A stretch of 14,754 bases of DNA from CAYRJA01 sp964424455 (GTDB lineage: Bacteria; Bacteroidota; Bacteroidia; Chitinophagales; UBA10324): the NCBI GenBank assembly GCA_964424455.1, contig CAYRJA010000081.1:1-14754 (forward strand), written 5' to 3'. A program made the translations under genes and the position numbers. A model generated the notes under the pieces. It had not been told where the DNA came from. It was given only the letters and a program-made list of their open reading frames with translations, and made no database searches. Positions 1 to 8,439 of the stretch are shown in pieces. The stretch's first letter is position 1. Each line of letters begins with the position of its first letter.

Positions 1-431
1 AAAACAACCCTTTATTGTGGTTGATTCATAGTTCTAATGAACTTTTTGGGTTAAATTCTTTTTTGTAGTTAGAAAGAATTGGTTGAATAAATACAACCGA
101 AGAAAGTACTAATTTCTTTGGTAAGTCGTAAAGTATTCTGCAATACGATTCAAAAGAAATTTGAGGCATAGATTGATCTTTCTTTTTTTTCTCTGACTAC
201 ACTCTTGTTTATTAAACTAAACACGATGAGTAAGCAGTGATTAAAGTGTATCCAAAGAGTTCTAAACTTGTTAGTGAAATTATATGTACTTTCTGTTCTT
301 TCCTGCTACAAGTATCTAATATGATTTCATCTGTGAAGCAGGTGGTATATAAACTTATTAACAGAATGTTCTAATGAGATTTTGCGATACACTCGCTTTT
401 TTAATTCATTTACTTTTACAAAAAATAATTT
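1..431. other. gene-free region upstream of mazG
   Basis: I see no convincing coding sequence, RNA gene or mobile element in these AT-rich 431 bases. The only structures are weak. A 5-bp hairpin (AGTTC-TAAT-GAACT, 30-43) followed by TTTT could be the tail of a terminator for a gene outside the window. A partial -7-like element TACTTTTA (411-418) lies just before mazG, without a properly spaced TTG partner. Frameshifted relics too short to recognise cannot be excluded. Confidence 0.5.
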
Positions 432-1214
432 ATGGATTCAAGACTGGCAGCTTTCGAACGGTTATTAAATATTATGGATGACCTCAGAGATAAATGTCCG
501 TGGGATAAAAAGCAAACTATAGACTCACTCCGTATTCTGACCATTGAAGAAACTTATGAACTTGTAGATGCAATTATTGACAAAGACATGCCGGCGCTTA
601 AAGAAGAGTTGGGTGATGTGCTGTTACACATTGTATTCTATGCAAAAATTGCTTCTGAAAAAAAAGAATTTGATATTACACAAGTGATAAACGATTTGTG
701 TGAAAAGCTGATAAAGCGCCATCCGCATATTTATGGAGATGTAGTTGCTAATACAGATGAACAGGTAAAAAGGAATTGGGAACAAATTAAACAACAGGAT
801 ACCAGCCGGTCACTGCTTGCCGGTGTTCCTTCCTCACTTCCTGCTGTGGTAAAAGCATACCGTATGCAGGAGAAAGTCAAGCAAGTGGGCTTTGAATGGG
901 AAAATAAAACTCAGGTATGGGATAAAGTGGAAGAAGAATTGCAAGAGTTTAAAATCGTAGCGCTTAAACCAAAGAATGAAATTGTGCAGCAAGACATAGA
1001 GAGTGAATTTGGCGATTTACTCTTTTCATTGATTAACCTTTCACGGTTTATTGATGTGGACCCTGAAGCTGCGATAGAGAAAACGAATAAGAAATTCAAA
1101 AACCGTTTTCAATTGATGGAAAAATTGGCAGAAGAAAAAAACAAGCAGTTGAAAGACATGACCCTCAAAGAAATGGACGCTTTATGGAACCAGACAAAGG
1201 TTTCTGTACCCTGA
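432..1214 (+). CDS. mazG: nucleoside triphosphate pyrophosphohydrolase MazG
   Basis: Full-length (260 aa) double-domain MazG, an all-alpha NTP pyrophosphohydrolase that converts (d)NTPs to NMP and PPi in the cytoplasm. It is thought to clear aberrant nucleotides and, in some bacteria, to modulate (p)ppGpp. Seen: the N-terminal CPWD motif (residues 22-25), EExxE metal ligands at E39/E40/E43 with a paired E59-L-G-D62, and the typical KRHPH segment near 95-99. A second, degenerate repeat has EEE at 167-169, E172 and E192-F-G-D195. The family tail KKFxxRFxxME is at 220-230. The ATG at 432 gives the expected N-terminus. The stop is only 8 nt before the ntrY-like gene, so the two are probably co-transcribed. 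No clear promoter is visible upstream. Identification is secure; the physiological substrate is not shown by sequence. Confidence 0.95.
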   Translation: MDSRLAAFERLLNIMDDLRDKCPWDKKQTIDSLRILTIEETYELVDAIIDKDMPALKEELGDVLLHIVFYAKIASEKKEFDITQVINDLCEKLIKRHPHIYGDVVANTDEQVKRNWEQIKQQDTSRSLLAGVPSSLPAVVKAYRMQEKVKQVGFEWENKTQVWDKVEEELQEFKIVALKPKNEIVQQDIESEFGDLLFSLINLSRFIDVDPEAAIEKTNKKFKNRFQLMEKLAEEKNKQLKDMTLKEMDALWNQTKVSVP

Positions 1215-1222
1215 AATACTGA

Positions 1223-4200
1223 ATGAAAAAAATTTTAAAAAATAAATATTTCTTTCCTGTTACAGCGTTGTTGCTGTTACTGCTTGCTTACAATGAGCAG
1301 ATTCTTTTTCCTGAAAAACATTCGCTCACTGCAGGGAAAGAAAAGATTGAGAAGCAATTGTCAGAATATGACAAAATTATCCATAGCGAAATTGCCACTG
1401 ATGAAATAGTGAATAAGATTTCTTCATTCACTCTTACTGACCAAGAATCTGAAAAACTACTCTCCTATCCGTTTTCAGTTTTTGCCTTTAAACAAGACTC
1501 TCTTATTTACTGGAATAACAATTCTGTAATTCCACAACAACAGATTGAGTATTTTCATAAAGGATATAATTTCTTTAAATTCAGAAATGGCTTCTATGTA
1601 ATCTGGAAAAAAAATATTGGAGATACTTCCTCACAACAACATCATGACCATTTGGTGGTTATGATTCCAATAAAATATCAATACAGCACCGAGAACGATT
1701 ATCTCCGTCCTGATTTTGCGAAATCCTTTAACCTGCCGGATTACCTTGATGTATCTATGGAGCCATTGCCGGGCTCCTTAGGTGTAAACTCGCCTGACAA
1801 ACAAGTTATCTTCTATCTTTCTGTAAATTCATTGATAAAGGCAAATGAAACTAATTACTGGATAGTCCTTTTTTTCTTTCTCGGATTTCTGTTTCTGATT
1901 TTTTCAATTCACAATCTGTTACAGCTCTTACCAATAAGAAAATCCGAATGGATCAGAATATTAATACCGGTTCTTCTGCTTATTGGTTTGTACTACCTGC
2001 TCTCTGATAAAAATATTCTTCCTGTATCAGTAAGGTCATGGAATATATTCGATGCTGATATTTTTGCCTCACCGGATGTGGCTTTTTCGCTTGGCGGAAT
2101 GCTGTTACAGTGTGTGATGTTACTTTGGATTTCTGTTTGGTTCTATAACAATGTACTGTTCCGGAAAATAAAAACCTCAAATCTTCAGATTAAAGCGCTG
2201 TTACAATTCCTGATTTTCTGTGTTATATTCTTTATTGGTATTTATTTCTCTTATGCTATTAAGGGATTAGTCAGAGATTCAAAAATTTCTTTCCGGTTTT
2301 ACAACCCATTTAATCCTGATAACATCAGCCTGATTGCTATTTTCTGTATTGCCGCATTGCTTTTCTCATTCTTTATTATCACTTTCAAATTACTTCGCGA
2401 TTCTTCCTGGTTCAGTTTGAAAAATATTTATTGGTGGCTCTGTCTGATTTGTGCCGGGGTTGTCGGGACGCTTTATTATCCTTTCTTCGGAACAGGTAAT
2501 AAAGGTTACGCAGTTGTGGGAGGATTGTATATTGTAATTCTAATCATTCAGTTATTCAGGGTACGAATTATTTTAGAAATCGGTTTTGTCCGGTTGTTTA
2601 TACTTCTTGTATTGTTTTCATCTGCGGCTGCTTGGATGATTCAGTATTATGGTCACGAAAAGGAAATTACCAACCGTATTACATTTTCCAAGAAACTGTT
2701 TAATGAGCGGGATAATGTTACAGAATATCTACTGGGCAAAACGCGCTATGACATTCGTTGCGATAACTATGTAATGAGTTATTTTGTAAATCAGCATCTC
2801 TCTACTAAAGAATTTTCGGACAGGATTCAACGATTATATTTCAGTTCAGGATTCAATCGCTATGAAATTGAGTTTATCGCCTACAATGCTTCCGGTAATC
2901 CTCTAAAAATGGATTACAAATCAGAGTATGGCTACTTTGGAAACAACCTGCTGAAGAATGCAGAGCAAATTGAACCGGGTGAATTATATTTTTCTTCAAA
3001 TCCAACAGGTAACTTTTCATATCTCAGCGTTTATCCTATCTTTTACAACGACATATTTGCGGGTAGATTAATTATTATTCTGAATTCAAAGATATACAGG
3101 GAGGTAAATGTTTATCCTGAATTACTATTAGAAGAGAAAAATAAAATTCCACAAGCCGACTATGATTATTCTTATGCTATATATAACAATGAAAAATTAA
3201 TTGATCAGGGTGGAGATTACCCTTACAGTTATACCAATCAATTCCCCGACAGCCAGTTAATCGTTAATGAACCTTCTATAATAAAAGAATCCTCCTTCAG
3301 TCATTTATTGCTGAAACAACCAGGAGGAAAGTTAATTGTTGTAACAACTACGCTGAACTTCATCACTTCTTTTCTTTCTTATTTCTCTTATCTTTTTATA
3401 GTTCTGTTTTTGTTGTTGGTGTGTATTCTTTCAGGAGCTTTTATCAGAAACATCATCAGTAAAAGAAAATCAGAAAACTGGTTGCAGCGTGCCTCGTTCC
3501 GTAACATTATTCAAATTTCATTTGTCATAATCATTTTCCTTTCTGTAATTGTCATCGGCATAATTACAGGCAGATTTTTCATTTCTCAGTTTAATAAATA
3601 TACTAAGAACAATCTTGCATTAAAACTGAAAATGGTTGATGAGTCTGTCAACTACCTTGTTCAGCATACAGTTACCGATGATTCTATTTGCGGATTTACA
3701 CCAAAGAGTGTTCGTGAAATTCTGAACAGTAATATCTCAAGCATGGCTGATGTTCATGACATGGATATTAACTTCTATGACAGTAAAGGAAATCTGATAA
3801 CCAGCTCTCAGCCTGCAATTTTTGAACGGGGAATAATTTCCAAAAAGATAAATGCTGATGCTTATTACAATTTGATAACTAAAGACAGAACACTGATTAT
3901 TCAGAAAGAAAAAATAGGCAATCTTACCTTTCTTTCCGGCTATCATCCTGTAAGGAATGACCGCAGTGAGTTGATAGCATTATTGAATATCCCTTATTTC
4001 AACACAACAAAAAACCTGAATGAACAAATCGGCTTTTTCTTTTCTTCATTAGTAAATATTTTAGTGTTTGCGTTGATCATTGCCGGTTTTCTTGCACCGT
4101 TTATATCTAACCGAATCACAGGCAAACTGTCTTTCATTGCAGAGAAATTTAAGTTTATTAATCTTTCACGACACAATGAACTGATTGAATGGAACACTAA

Positions 4201-4957
4201 GGATGAATTAGGTCAGTTGGTTACCGAGTTTAATAAAATGGTAGTTAAGCTGGATGAAAATGCGCAACTCCTTGCAAAGTCAGAGCGTGAATCAGCGTGG
4301 CGTGAAATGGCAAAACAGGTAGCGCATGAGATAAAAAATCCTCTGACACCAATGAAACTAAGTATTCAGCACCTGCAGCGTGCTTACGCAAAGAATGATC
4401 CGCGCGTAAAAGAGATGACTGAAAGGGTAACTGTAACACTGATTGAACAAATTGATAATCTTTCAAGAATCGCAACTGAATTTTCAACATTTGCAAAGAT
4501 GCCTAAACCGGAAAATGAGCAGTTACATGTTCATGAAATTCTAAAAGGTGTAACAGAATTGTTCGGCAAAGAGCATCAGATTAAGATTGAATTTACTCCT
4601 GCCGCAGTTAATGATATAGTAAATGCAGACCGCAGTCAGTTGATACAGGTATTTAATAATTTAGTGCTGAATGGCATACAAGCTATTCCCGAGGGCAGAA
4701 ATGGTTTAATTGAAATTGCAACGTTGAATGAAATTGGTTTTTTAGTTATTAATTTTAAAGATAACGGCTCAGGAATGACTGAAGAAGTTAAACAAAGAAT
4801 TTTCACGCCGAGCTTTACTACCAAATCTTCGGGTACGGGTTTGGGATTGGCTATCTGTAAAAGCATTATTGATATGACAGGAGGCAGTATCAGTTTTGAA
4901 TCTGTCGAAGGTGAAGGAACTGTTTTCTGTGTAAAGTTGCCTTTGTATGATTCATAA
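1223..4957 (+). CDS. large NtrY-like membrane sensor histidine kinase
   Basis: A 1244-aa polytopic histidine kinase. By my count about twelve membrane segments are visible: one near residues 8-24, a block of eight between about 211 and 477, two at about 714-738 and 762-785, and a last one at about 937-958. Three extracytoplasmic stretches lie between them (25-210, 478-713, 786-936) and could be sensors. A HAMP-like linker (about 959-1012) leads to the kinase core. That core has H-box AHEIKNPLTP with His1035, N-box NNLVLNG (1145-1151), G1 DNGSGM (1180-1185), F-box FTPSFTTK and G2 GTGLGL (1204-1209). The HEIKNPLTPMKLS H-box is characteristic of NtrY-type kinases. No NtrX-type regulator is adjacent; the OmpR-type regulator downstream has its own kinase, so the partner is unknown. 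The start lies 8 nt after mazG, which suggests coupling. Signal unknown. Confidence 0.9.
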   Translation: MKKILKNKYFFPVTALLLLLLAYNEQILFPEKHSLTAGKEKIEKQLSEYDKIIHSEIATDEIVNKISSFTLTDQESEKLLSYPFSVFAFKQDSLIYWNNNSVIPQQQIEYFHKGYNFFKFRNGFYVIWKKNIGDTSSQQHHDHLVVMIPIKYQYSTENDYLRPDFAKSFNLPDYLDVSMEPLPGSLGVNSPDKQVIFYLSVNSLIKANETNYWIVLFFFLGFLFLIFSIHNLLQLLPIRKSEWIRILIPVLLLIGLYYLLSDKNILPVSVRSWNIFDADIFASPDVAFSLGGMLLQCVMLLWISVWFYNNVLFRKIKTSNLQIKALLQFLIFCVIFFIGIYFSYAIKGLVRDSKISFRFYNPFNPDNISLIAIFCIAALLFSFFIITFKLLRDSSWFSLKNIYWWLCLICAGVVGTLYYPFFGTGNKGYAVVGGLYIVILIIQLFRVRIILEIGFVRLFILLVLFSSAAAWMIQYYGHEKEITNRITFSKKLFNERDNVTEYLLGKTRYDIRCDNYVMSYFVNQHLSTKEFSDRIQRLYFSSGFNRYEIEFIAYNASGNPLKMDYKSEYGYFGNNLLKNAEQIEPGELYFSSNPTGNFSYLSVYPIFYNDIFAGRLIIILNSKIYREVNVYPELLLEEKNKIPQADYDYSYAIYNNEKLIDQGGDYPYSYTNQFPDSQLIVNEPSIIKESSFSHLLLKQPGGKLIVVTTTLNFITSFLSYFSYLFIVLFLLLVCILSGAFIRNIISKRKSENWLQRASFRNIIQISFVIIIFLSVIVIGIITGRFFISQFNKYTKNNLALKLKMVDESVNYLVQHTVTDDSICGFTPKSVREILNSNISSMADVHDMDINFYDSKGNLITSSQPAIFERGIISKKINADAYYNLITKDRTLIIQKEKIGNLTFLSGYHPVRNDRSELIALLNIPYFNTTKNLNEQIGFFFSSLVNILVFALIIAGFLAPFISNRITGKLSFIAEKFKFINLSRHNELIEWNTKDELGQLVTEFNKMVVKLDENAQLLAKSERESAWREMAKQVAHEIKNPLTPMKLSIQHLQRAYAKNDPRVKEMTERVTVTLIEQIDNLSRIATEFSTFAKMPKPENEQLHVHEILKGVTELFGKEHQIKIEFTPAAVNDIVNADRSQLIQVFNNLVLNGIQAIPEGRNGLIEIATLNEIGFLVINFKDNGSGMTEEVKQRIFTPSFTTKSSGTGLGLAICKSIIDMTGGSISFESVEGEGTVFCVKLPLYDS

Positions 4958-5020
4958 TATGCAGACAATCCTTAGCCGGAACTATCAAATCTTTCAACAT
5001 TGTAACAGTTTTTTCTCATT

Positions 5021-5038
5021 GAAGTTGTTTAAACTTTT
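5021..5038 (+). repeat. left terminal inverted repeat of the IS
   Basis: 18 bp, an exact reverse complement of 5912-5929. Its last base overlaps the transposase stop codon (TGA read on the - strand at 5040-5038). Confidence 0.93.
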
Positions 5039-5839
5039 CATCTAAGTAAAATTAAGATAAAGGCAATAAAATGCCAAGCACGCCAATGCTTATCATTGGT
5101 TTCAAAACGGATGAGTAGTGTTTTAAAAGCGTCTAACCATGCGTTTGTTCTTTCAATGACAAACCGGTGTTTGTAAAGTTGTTCATCAAAAATGAAATCA
5201 GTTTGGTCTGTTACACCATTTCGTTTGTTTGTATCAATATTAGGAAAAATGCCTGTTCGCACACAGTATTGCCTAAAAGCAGCAACATCAAATCCGGCAT
5301 CAGCATTAAGGAAAACACCGTCAAAATTTAGATGAGCATCTTCTAATTGCCCAACCATCTTGGTCATATATGCTTCCAATTCAAACGCATCATTATGATT
5401 GCCGGCGATGACTTGACTGCAGGTTAAAGGGAGTCCCTTGTTATCAACTATAAAAAGTAGATTACTTGTTTTGGATTTCTTTCTTCCTTGGTATCCTACC
5501 ATAGTTCCGCCTCGTTTGACAGGGGTGTGGCTGCCATCTAGTTGGACAGTGGACATATCAATACAATGCCGGTGTTTAGTTAACAATCGTTGCCAAAGTT
5601 TTATCCAAGTATCGTCCTTGCTCCATTTTTGATAATGATGGTAAACGCTGTTCCAATTATAATCATGCTGTGGAAAAAGGGCTGGCATGGGTAAATAACG
5701 CCACTGAACGCCTGTCTTCAGCTTGTATAGGATAGCGTTTACAATCTGCCATAATGGAACCTTGCTGGTGTACCCTCGTTTTGCCTTTGGCAAATAGAGA
5801 AGTATATTTTTTTATAGTACTTTCGTCTAACACAATCAT
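5038..5839 (-). CDS. IS5-family DDE transposase (needs -1 frameshift for full length)
   Basis: Cuts and joins the IS ends. The main frame (5793 down to 5038, 251 codons from a TTG) has an N-terminal helical DNA-binding region (W-Q-I-V-N-A-I-L-Y-K-L-K-T-G) and the DDE catalytic residues: D86 in LDGSHT, D165 in LNADAGFD and E214 in the FVIERTNAWLDAFK block (numbers from the TTG codon). The TTG is a poor start. An ATG at 5839-5837 in another frame encodes MIVLDESTIKK and then runs into A7 (5813-5807). Slipping back one base there gives ...KKILLYLPKAKRGY, a natural N-terminus for these transposases and a 266-aa product. So either expression uses a programmed -1 shift (A AAA AAA in the correct phase) or the gene has a small indel. 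The catalytic part looks intact. Confidence 0.88.
5807..5813 (-). other. A7 slippery site at transposase codons 9-11
   Basis: Read on the - strand in the frame of the ATG at 5839, the run is phased A AAA AAA, the canonical tandem-slip heptamer for -1 frameshifting. A -1 slip joins the 11-residue leader to the transposase frame with no missing residues. Alternatives are a one-base loss in the homopolymer or loss of a TA from a former TATATA just after it. Confidence 0.6.
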
Positions 5840-5843
5840 TTTT

Positions 5844-5882
5844 ACGGGATAGGTAGTTCTATTTTTTTTCTGCCTATCCCGT
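5844..5882 (-). promoter_or_regulatory. hairpin just upstream of the transposase start
   Basis: Perfect 10-bp stem (ACGGGATAGG at 5844-5853 with CCTATCCCGT at 5873-5882) and a 19-nt loop. On the - strand it ends 4 nt before the transposase ATG, so in a transcript entering the IS it could hide the translation start, a known way for IS elements to damp read-through expression. On the + strand the stem is followed by TCTTTT, so it could instead act as a terminator for transcripts crossing the IS toward the downstream kinase. The sequence does not decide between these. Confidence 0.6.
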
Positions 5883-5911
5883 TCTTTTAAACTGAATTTT
5901 CTGCACTGTAC

Positions 5912-5929
5912 AAAAGTTTAAACAACTTC
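5912..5929 (-). repeat. right terminal inverted repeat of the IS
   Basis: 18 bp, exact partner of the left repeat. The ATT at 5930-5932 immediately outside repeats the ATT at 5018-5020. The downstream kinase gene starts only 18 nt outside this end. Confidence 0.93.
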
Positions 5930-5947
5930 ATTATAAATTAATTTAAG

Positions 5948-6919
5948 ATGCAGCGTCCAATGTTGCTTTTTTATATAGTAGTCATCTATGTGTTCACATC
6001 CTTCATCTGGTGGACTATTCTTCTGACTGACAAGAACAATAAAATCTACAAAGAGAAATTGGAGCTTTTGAAAATGACAAAACCTAATGATTCTTTTGAA
6101 AATACTCTTGAATACAAAAAATTAGAAACAGAACATGACAAACAGCAATGGATGATTATTGGAGAGGGAGCTGTGTTTCTCTTGCTTATTTTTACAGGTA
6201 CTGTTCTGCTTCGTAAGAGTTTTCTTCGTGAAATAAATTTTAACAGGCAACAAAAGAATTTTCTTCTTTCCATTACACATGAACTCCGATCACCTCTTGC
6301 TTCTGCCAAGCTAACTTTGCAAACTTTGCAAAAGCATCTTCTTTCGCCCGAAAAAAAGGGATTGCTAATTAGTAATGGATTAGATGATGTGGACCGCTTA
6401 CAAAAGATTGTTGAAAATCTTTTACTCGCTACCCGAATCGAAGACCACTCATTCCGGATAGAACGGGAGCTCTGCAACCTTTCTGAAATCACTCTGGAAA
6501 TAGCTAATAAATTTATTCTTATCAGTCACCAACATGACAGAAATTTTACACTTGATATAGATAAGGATATTTCTTTACACGCTGATAAAACAGCTCTACA
6601 ATCTGTTATTACTAATCTGATTGAAAATGCAATAAAGTATTCTCCGCTTCATTCAACTGTACATATCCGTCTAAAAGAAGAGAAAGAAAATATCCTGTTA
6701 AGTGTTACTGATGAAGGTCAGGGAATTCCGCTAAATGAGCACACGCGGATTTTTAATAAGTTCTATCGTATCGGTAATGAAGAAACACGCAACACCAAAG
6801 GAACAGGATTAGGTCTTTATATTGTGGATAGAATATTGTCATTGCATAAAGGAAGTGTTACAGTAAAGAAAAACCTGCCGAATGGTTCAATCTTTGAAGT
6901 GAGATTACCCAAAAAATAA
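5948..6919 (+). CDS. two-component sensor histidine kinase (HisKA/HATPase)
   Basis: A 323-aa inner-membrane kinase. Two membrane segments (about 7-26 and 69-88) flank a short, charged extracytoplasmic loop of about 42 residues, so there is little room for a ligand-binding domain. The catalytic core is complete: H-box SITHELRSPL with His111, N-box NLIENAIKYS (223-232), G1 DEGQGI (255-260), F-box RIFNKFYR and G2 GTGLGL (285-290). There is no HAMP or PAS domain. It lies 23 nt before an OmpR-type regulator, which is its evident partner. The order and types resemble the Bacteroides RprX-RprY pair, but I cannot confirm orthology. The start is 18 nt downstream of the IS right end, so the natural promoter may be displaced and IS-derived transcription could matter. 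Confidence 0.93.
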   Translation: MQRPMLLFYIVVIYVFTSFIWWTILLTDKNNKIYKEKLELLKMTKPNDSFENTLEYKKLETEHDKQQWMIIGEGAVFLLLIFTGTVLLRKSFLREINFNRQQKNFLLSITHELRSPLASAKLTLQTLQKHLLSPEKKGLLISNGLDDVDRLQKIVENLLLATRIEDHSFRIERELCNLSEITLEIANKFILISHQHDRNFTLDIDKDISLHADKTALQSVITNLIENAIKYSPLHSTVHIRLKEEKENILLSVTDEGQGIPLNEHTRIFNKFYRIGNEETRNTKGTGLGLYIVDRILSLHKGSVTVKKNLPNGSIFEVRLPKK

Positions 6920-6942
6920 CATCTGTTTAATAACTATAGAAA

Positions 6943-7638
6943 ATGAACATCAGGATTTTATTAGTAGAGGATGAAAAAAATTTATTAGAAGCCATTAAGC
7001 TGAATCTGGAAATGGAAGGTTATGAAGTTGTTACGGCTGTAACAGGTACAAGCGCTATCAGTACTTTTGATGCACAACGGTTTAACCTGATTATACTCGA
7101 CATTATGCTACCTGAAGCAGATGGCTATCGTGTATGTGAAACTATCCGGCTTACTGATACAGAAACTCCTATCTTGTTTTTAACTGCTAAAGATTCAAGT
7201 GAAGATAAAGTTAAAGGGCTGAAGTTAGGGGCGGACGATTATCTGACCAAACCCTTTAACCTGGAAGAGTTCTTACTAAGAGTAAAGATATTAGCTCGTC
7301 GTAGCTTGAAAGTAAAGGAAGAGAGATTGGAAAAGAATGTAGTAAGGTTTGGAGGAAATGAAATTGATTTCACATCATTCACTGCCAAAGGAACAGGCGG
7401 CAAAAAAATAATACTGAAGCAAAGAGAAGCAGCCCTTTTAAAATTATTGATTGAACGGAAGAATGAAGTGGTTTCACGCAGTTATATTTTTGAAACCATC
7501 TGGAAGTATGATGTTTATCCTACTACAAGAACTATTGATAATTTTATTCTGACTTTCCGAAAATATTTTGAGAAAGATTCTAAACGACCTAAACACTTTC
7601 TCTCTGTTCGTGGTGTCGGGTATCAGTTCAAAGAATAA
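6943..7638 (+). CDS. OmpR/PhoB-family response regulator
   Basis: A 231-aa transcription regulator. The receiver domain (about 4-118) has the acidic pair E9/D10, phospho-acceptor D53 (LIILDIMLPEADG), T81 and K103 (LTKPF), all in place. The C-terminal winged-helix DNA-binding domain (about 132-230) shows the recognition-helix region TTRTIDNFILTFRKYFE and the family ending RGVGYQF. It is presumably phosphorylated by the kinase encoded 23 nt upstream; target genes are unknown. The stop codon is one base away from the stop of the convergent TonB-domain gene, so there is no space for a separate terminator and the two transcripts must overlap or be separated by another mechanism. Confidence 0.96.
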   Translation: MNIRILLVEDEKNLLEAIKLNLEMEGYEVVTAVTGTSAISTFDAQRFNLIILDIMLPEADGYRVCETIRLTDTETPILFLTAKDSSEDKVKGLKLGADDYLTKPFNLEEFLLRVKILARRSLKVKEERLEKNVVRFGGNEIDFTSFTAKGTGGKKIILKQREAALLKLLIERKNEVVSRSYIFETIWKYDVYPTTRTIDNFILTFRKYFEKDSKRPKHFLSVRGVGYQFKE

Positions 7639-7639
7639 T

Positions 7640-8398
7640 TCACTTCATGAAATTTATCAGGATGTTAACACTCATTCTGACATTCTCTCCTTTATCCTCT
7701 GCCGGCGACCATGCAGGCATAGACTTCACTACCCGCACTGCCTCAGCGCCACATCCTCCTCCAATATCTTTTGTAGCTGTAACATGACTGAGTGTTCCGT
7801 CTTTCTCCACTATTGCTGTAACAGTTACAAACCCGGTGATATTTTTTTCTTTTGCTGATTTTGGATAGTGCACATTTTTTAATAGGAACTTCATCATCTC
7901 TGACTTACCTCCCGGAAATTCAGCAGGGATTTCAGCTGTATCATACACTGTAGAATCTTCCACTCCTTCTAATCTCAGTGAATATGTTACTGCCTGTTTC
8001 AGTGAATCTTGTCTTGCCTGCTCTTCCGGTGAAAGCGGTGGTGTAACTATTGAAACTTTATCAAGTACATAGCGAAGATTTCCATCTTGATTTGCAAAAT
8101 CAAAAAATTTTAACTTGGGATTGAAAACTGCTGTTACAGTATAATCATTTCTATCGAGAGCACGATATACATAATTATCTCCATCCTTTGTTCTCTCTGT
8201 AATTTCACAATAGAAATTCTGCTGATTCATACTGATAACAAATTGACCACTGTCAATTGTGATTACTGCATCAATATTCATTTGCGCCTTAGTTTGCATG
8301 TCAGTAAGTTGATGGCTTGTCAGTTCCCATACCTGAGCATTAGCAAAAAATGTAACAGAAATCAACAAAGTGATTAAGATGGGAAACAGATGTTTCAT
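7640..8398 (-). CDS. secreted TonB C-terminal domain protein
   Basis: A 252-aa exported protein. Residues 1-21 form a signal peptide (hydrophobic core, ANA-Q cleavage region). Residues about 22-125 are a novel-looking beta-rich part I do not recognise. From about 153 onward there is a TonB-C-type domain: EIPAEFPGGKSEMMKFLLKN, then YPKSAKEKNITGFVTVTAIVEKDGT and the closing VNILINF. Such proteins are abundant in Bacteroidota. With a cleavable signal rather than a membrane anchor, it is more likely a periplasmic TonB-like protein than the energy transducer working with ExbB/ExbD. It lies 41 nt downstream of hldD on the same strand and may be co-transcribed, although a functional link is not evident. 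Convergent with the response regulator gene. Confidence 0.85.
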   Translation of the reverse strand: MKHLFPILITLLISVTFFANAQVWELTSHQLTDMQTKAQMNIDAVITIDSGQFVISMNQQNFYCEITERTKDGDNYVYRALDRNDYTVTAVFNPKLKFFDFANQDGNLRYVLDKVSIVTPPLSPEEQARQDSLKQAVTYSLRLEGVEDSTVYDTAEIPAEFPGGKSEMMKFLLKNVHYPKSAKEKNITGFVTVTAIVEKDGTLSHVTATKDIGGGCGAEAVRVVKSMPAWSPAEDKGENVRMSVNILINFMK

Positions 8399-8439
8399 GA
8401 TAAAATATTTTAAAACGAAGCTAAAGAATAAAACTCAAA

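Larger units (their letters stand above)
5021..5929 (-). mobile_element. IS5-family insertion sequence, 909 bp, complete
   Basis: Bounded by perfect 18-bp terminal inverted repeats (GAAGTTGTTTAAACTTTT at 5021-5038 and its complement at 5912-5929) and flanked by ATT on both sides (5018-5020 and 5930-5932), consistent with a 3-bp target duplication. It carries one transposase gene on the - strand whose stop codon touches the left repeat. The transposase type (DDE with an ERTNAW block) and the size fit IS5-family elements. An ANT target matches what I recall for the ISL2 subgroup, but I cannot confirm the subgroup. The element sits in an intergenic gap that would otherwise be only about 80 nt, between the ntrY-like gene and a histidine kinase gene, and interrupts no coding sequence. 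Confidence 0.93.

Noticed and set aside
381..418. TTTG ... TACTTTTA as the mazG promoter
   Set aside because: The spacer is 26 nt and the -7 element lacks the final G; too weak to call.
4245..4968. Long - strand frames opposite the ntrY-like kinase core
   Set aside because: They are antisense to the conserved H, N, G1 and G2 boxes and have no family resemblance.
5020..5930. Extending the IS inverted repeats to 19 bp (T/A next to GAAG)
   Set aside because: It would fit one more pair but removes the ATT direct repeats; the 18-bp ends with a 3-bp duplication explain more.
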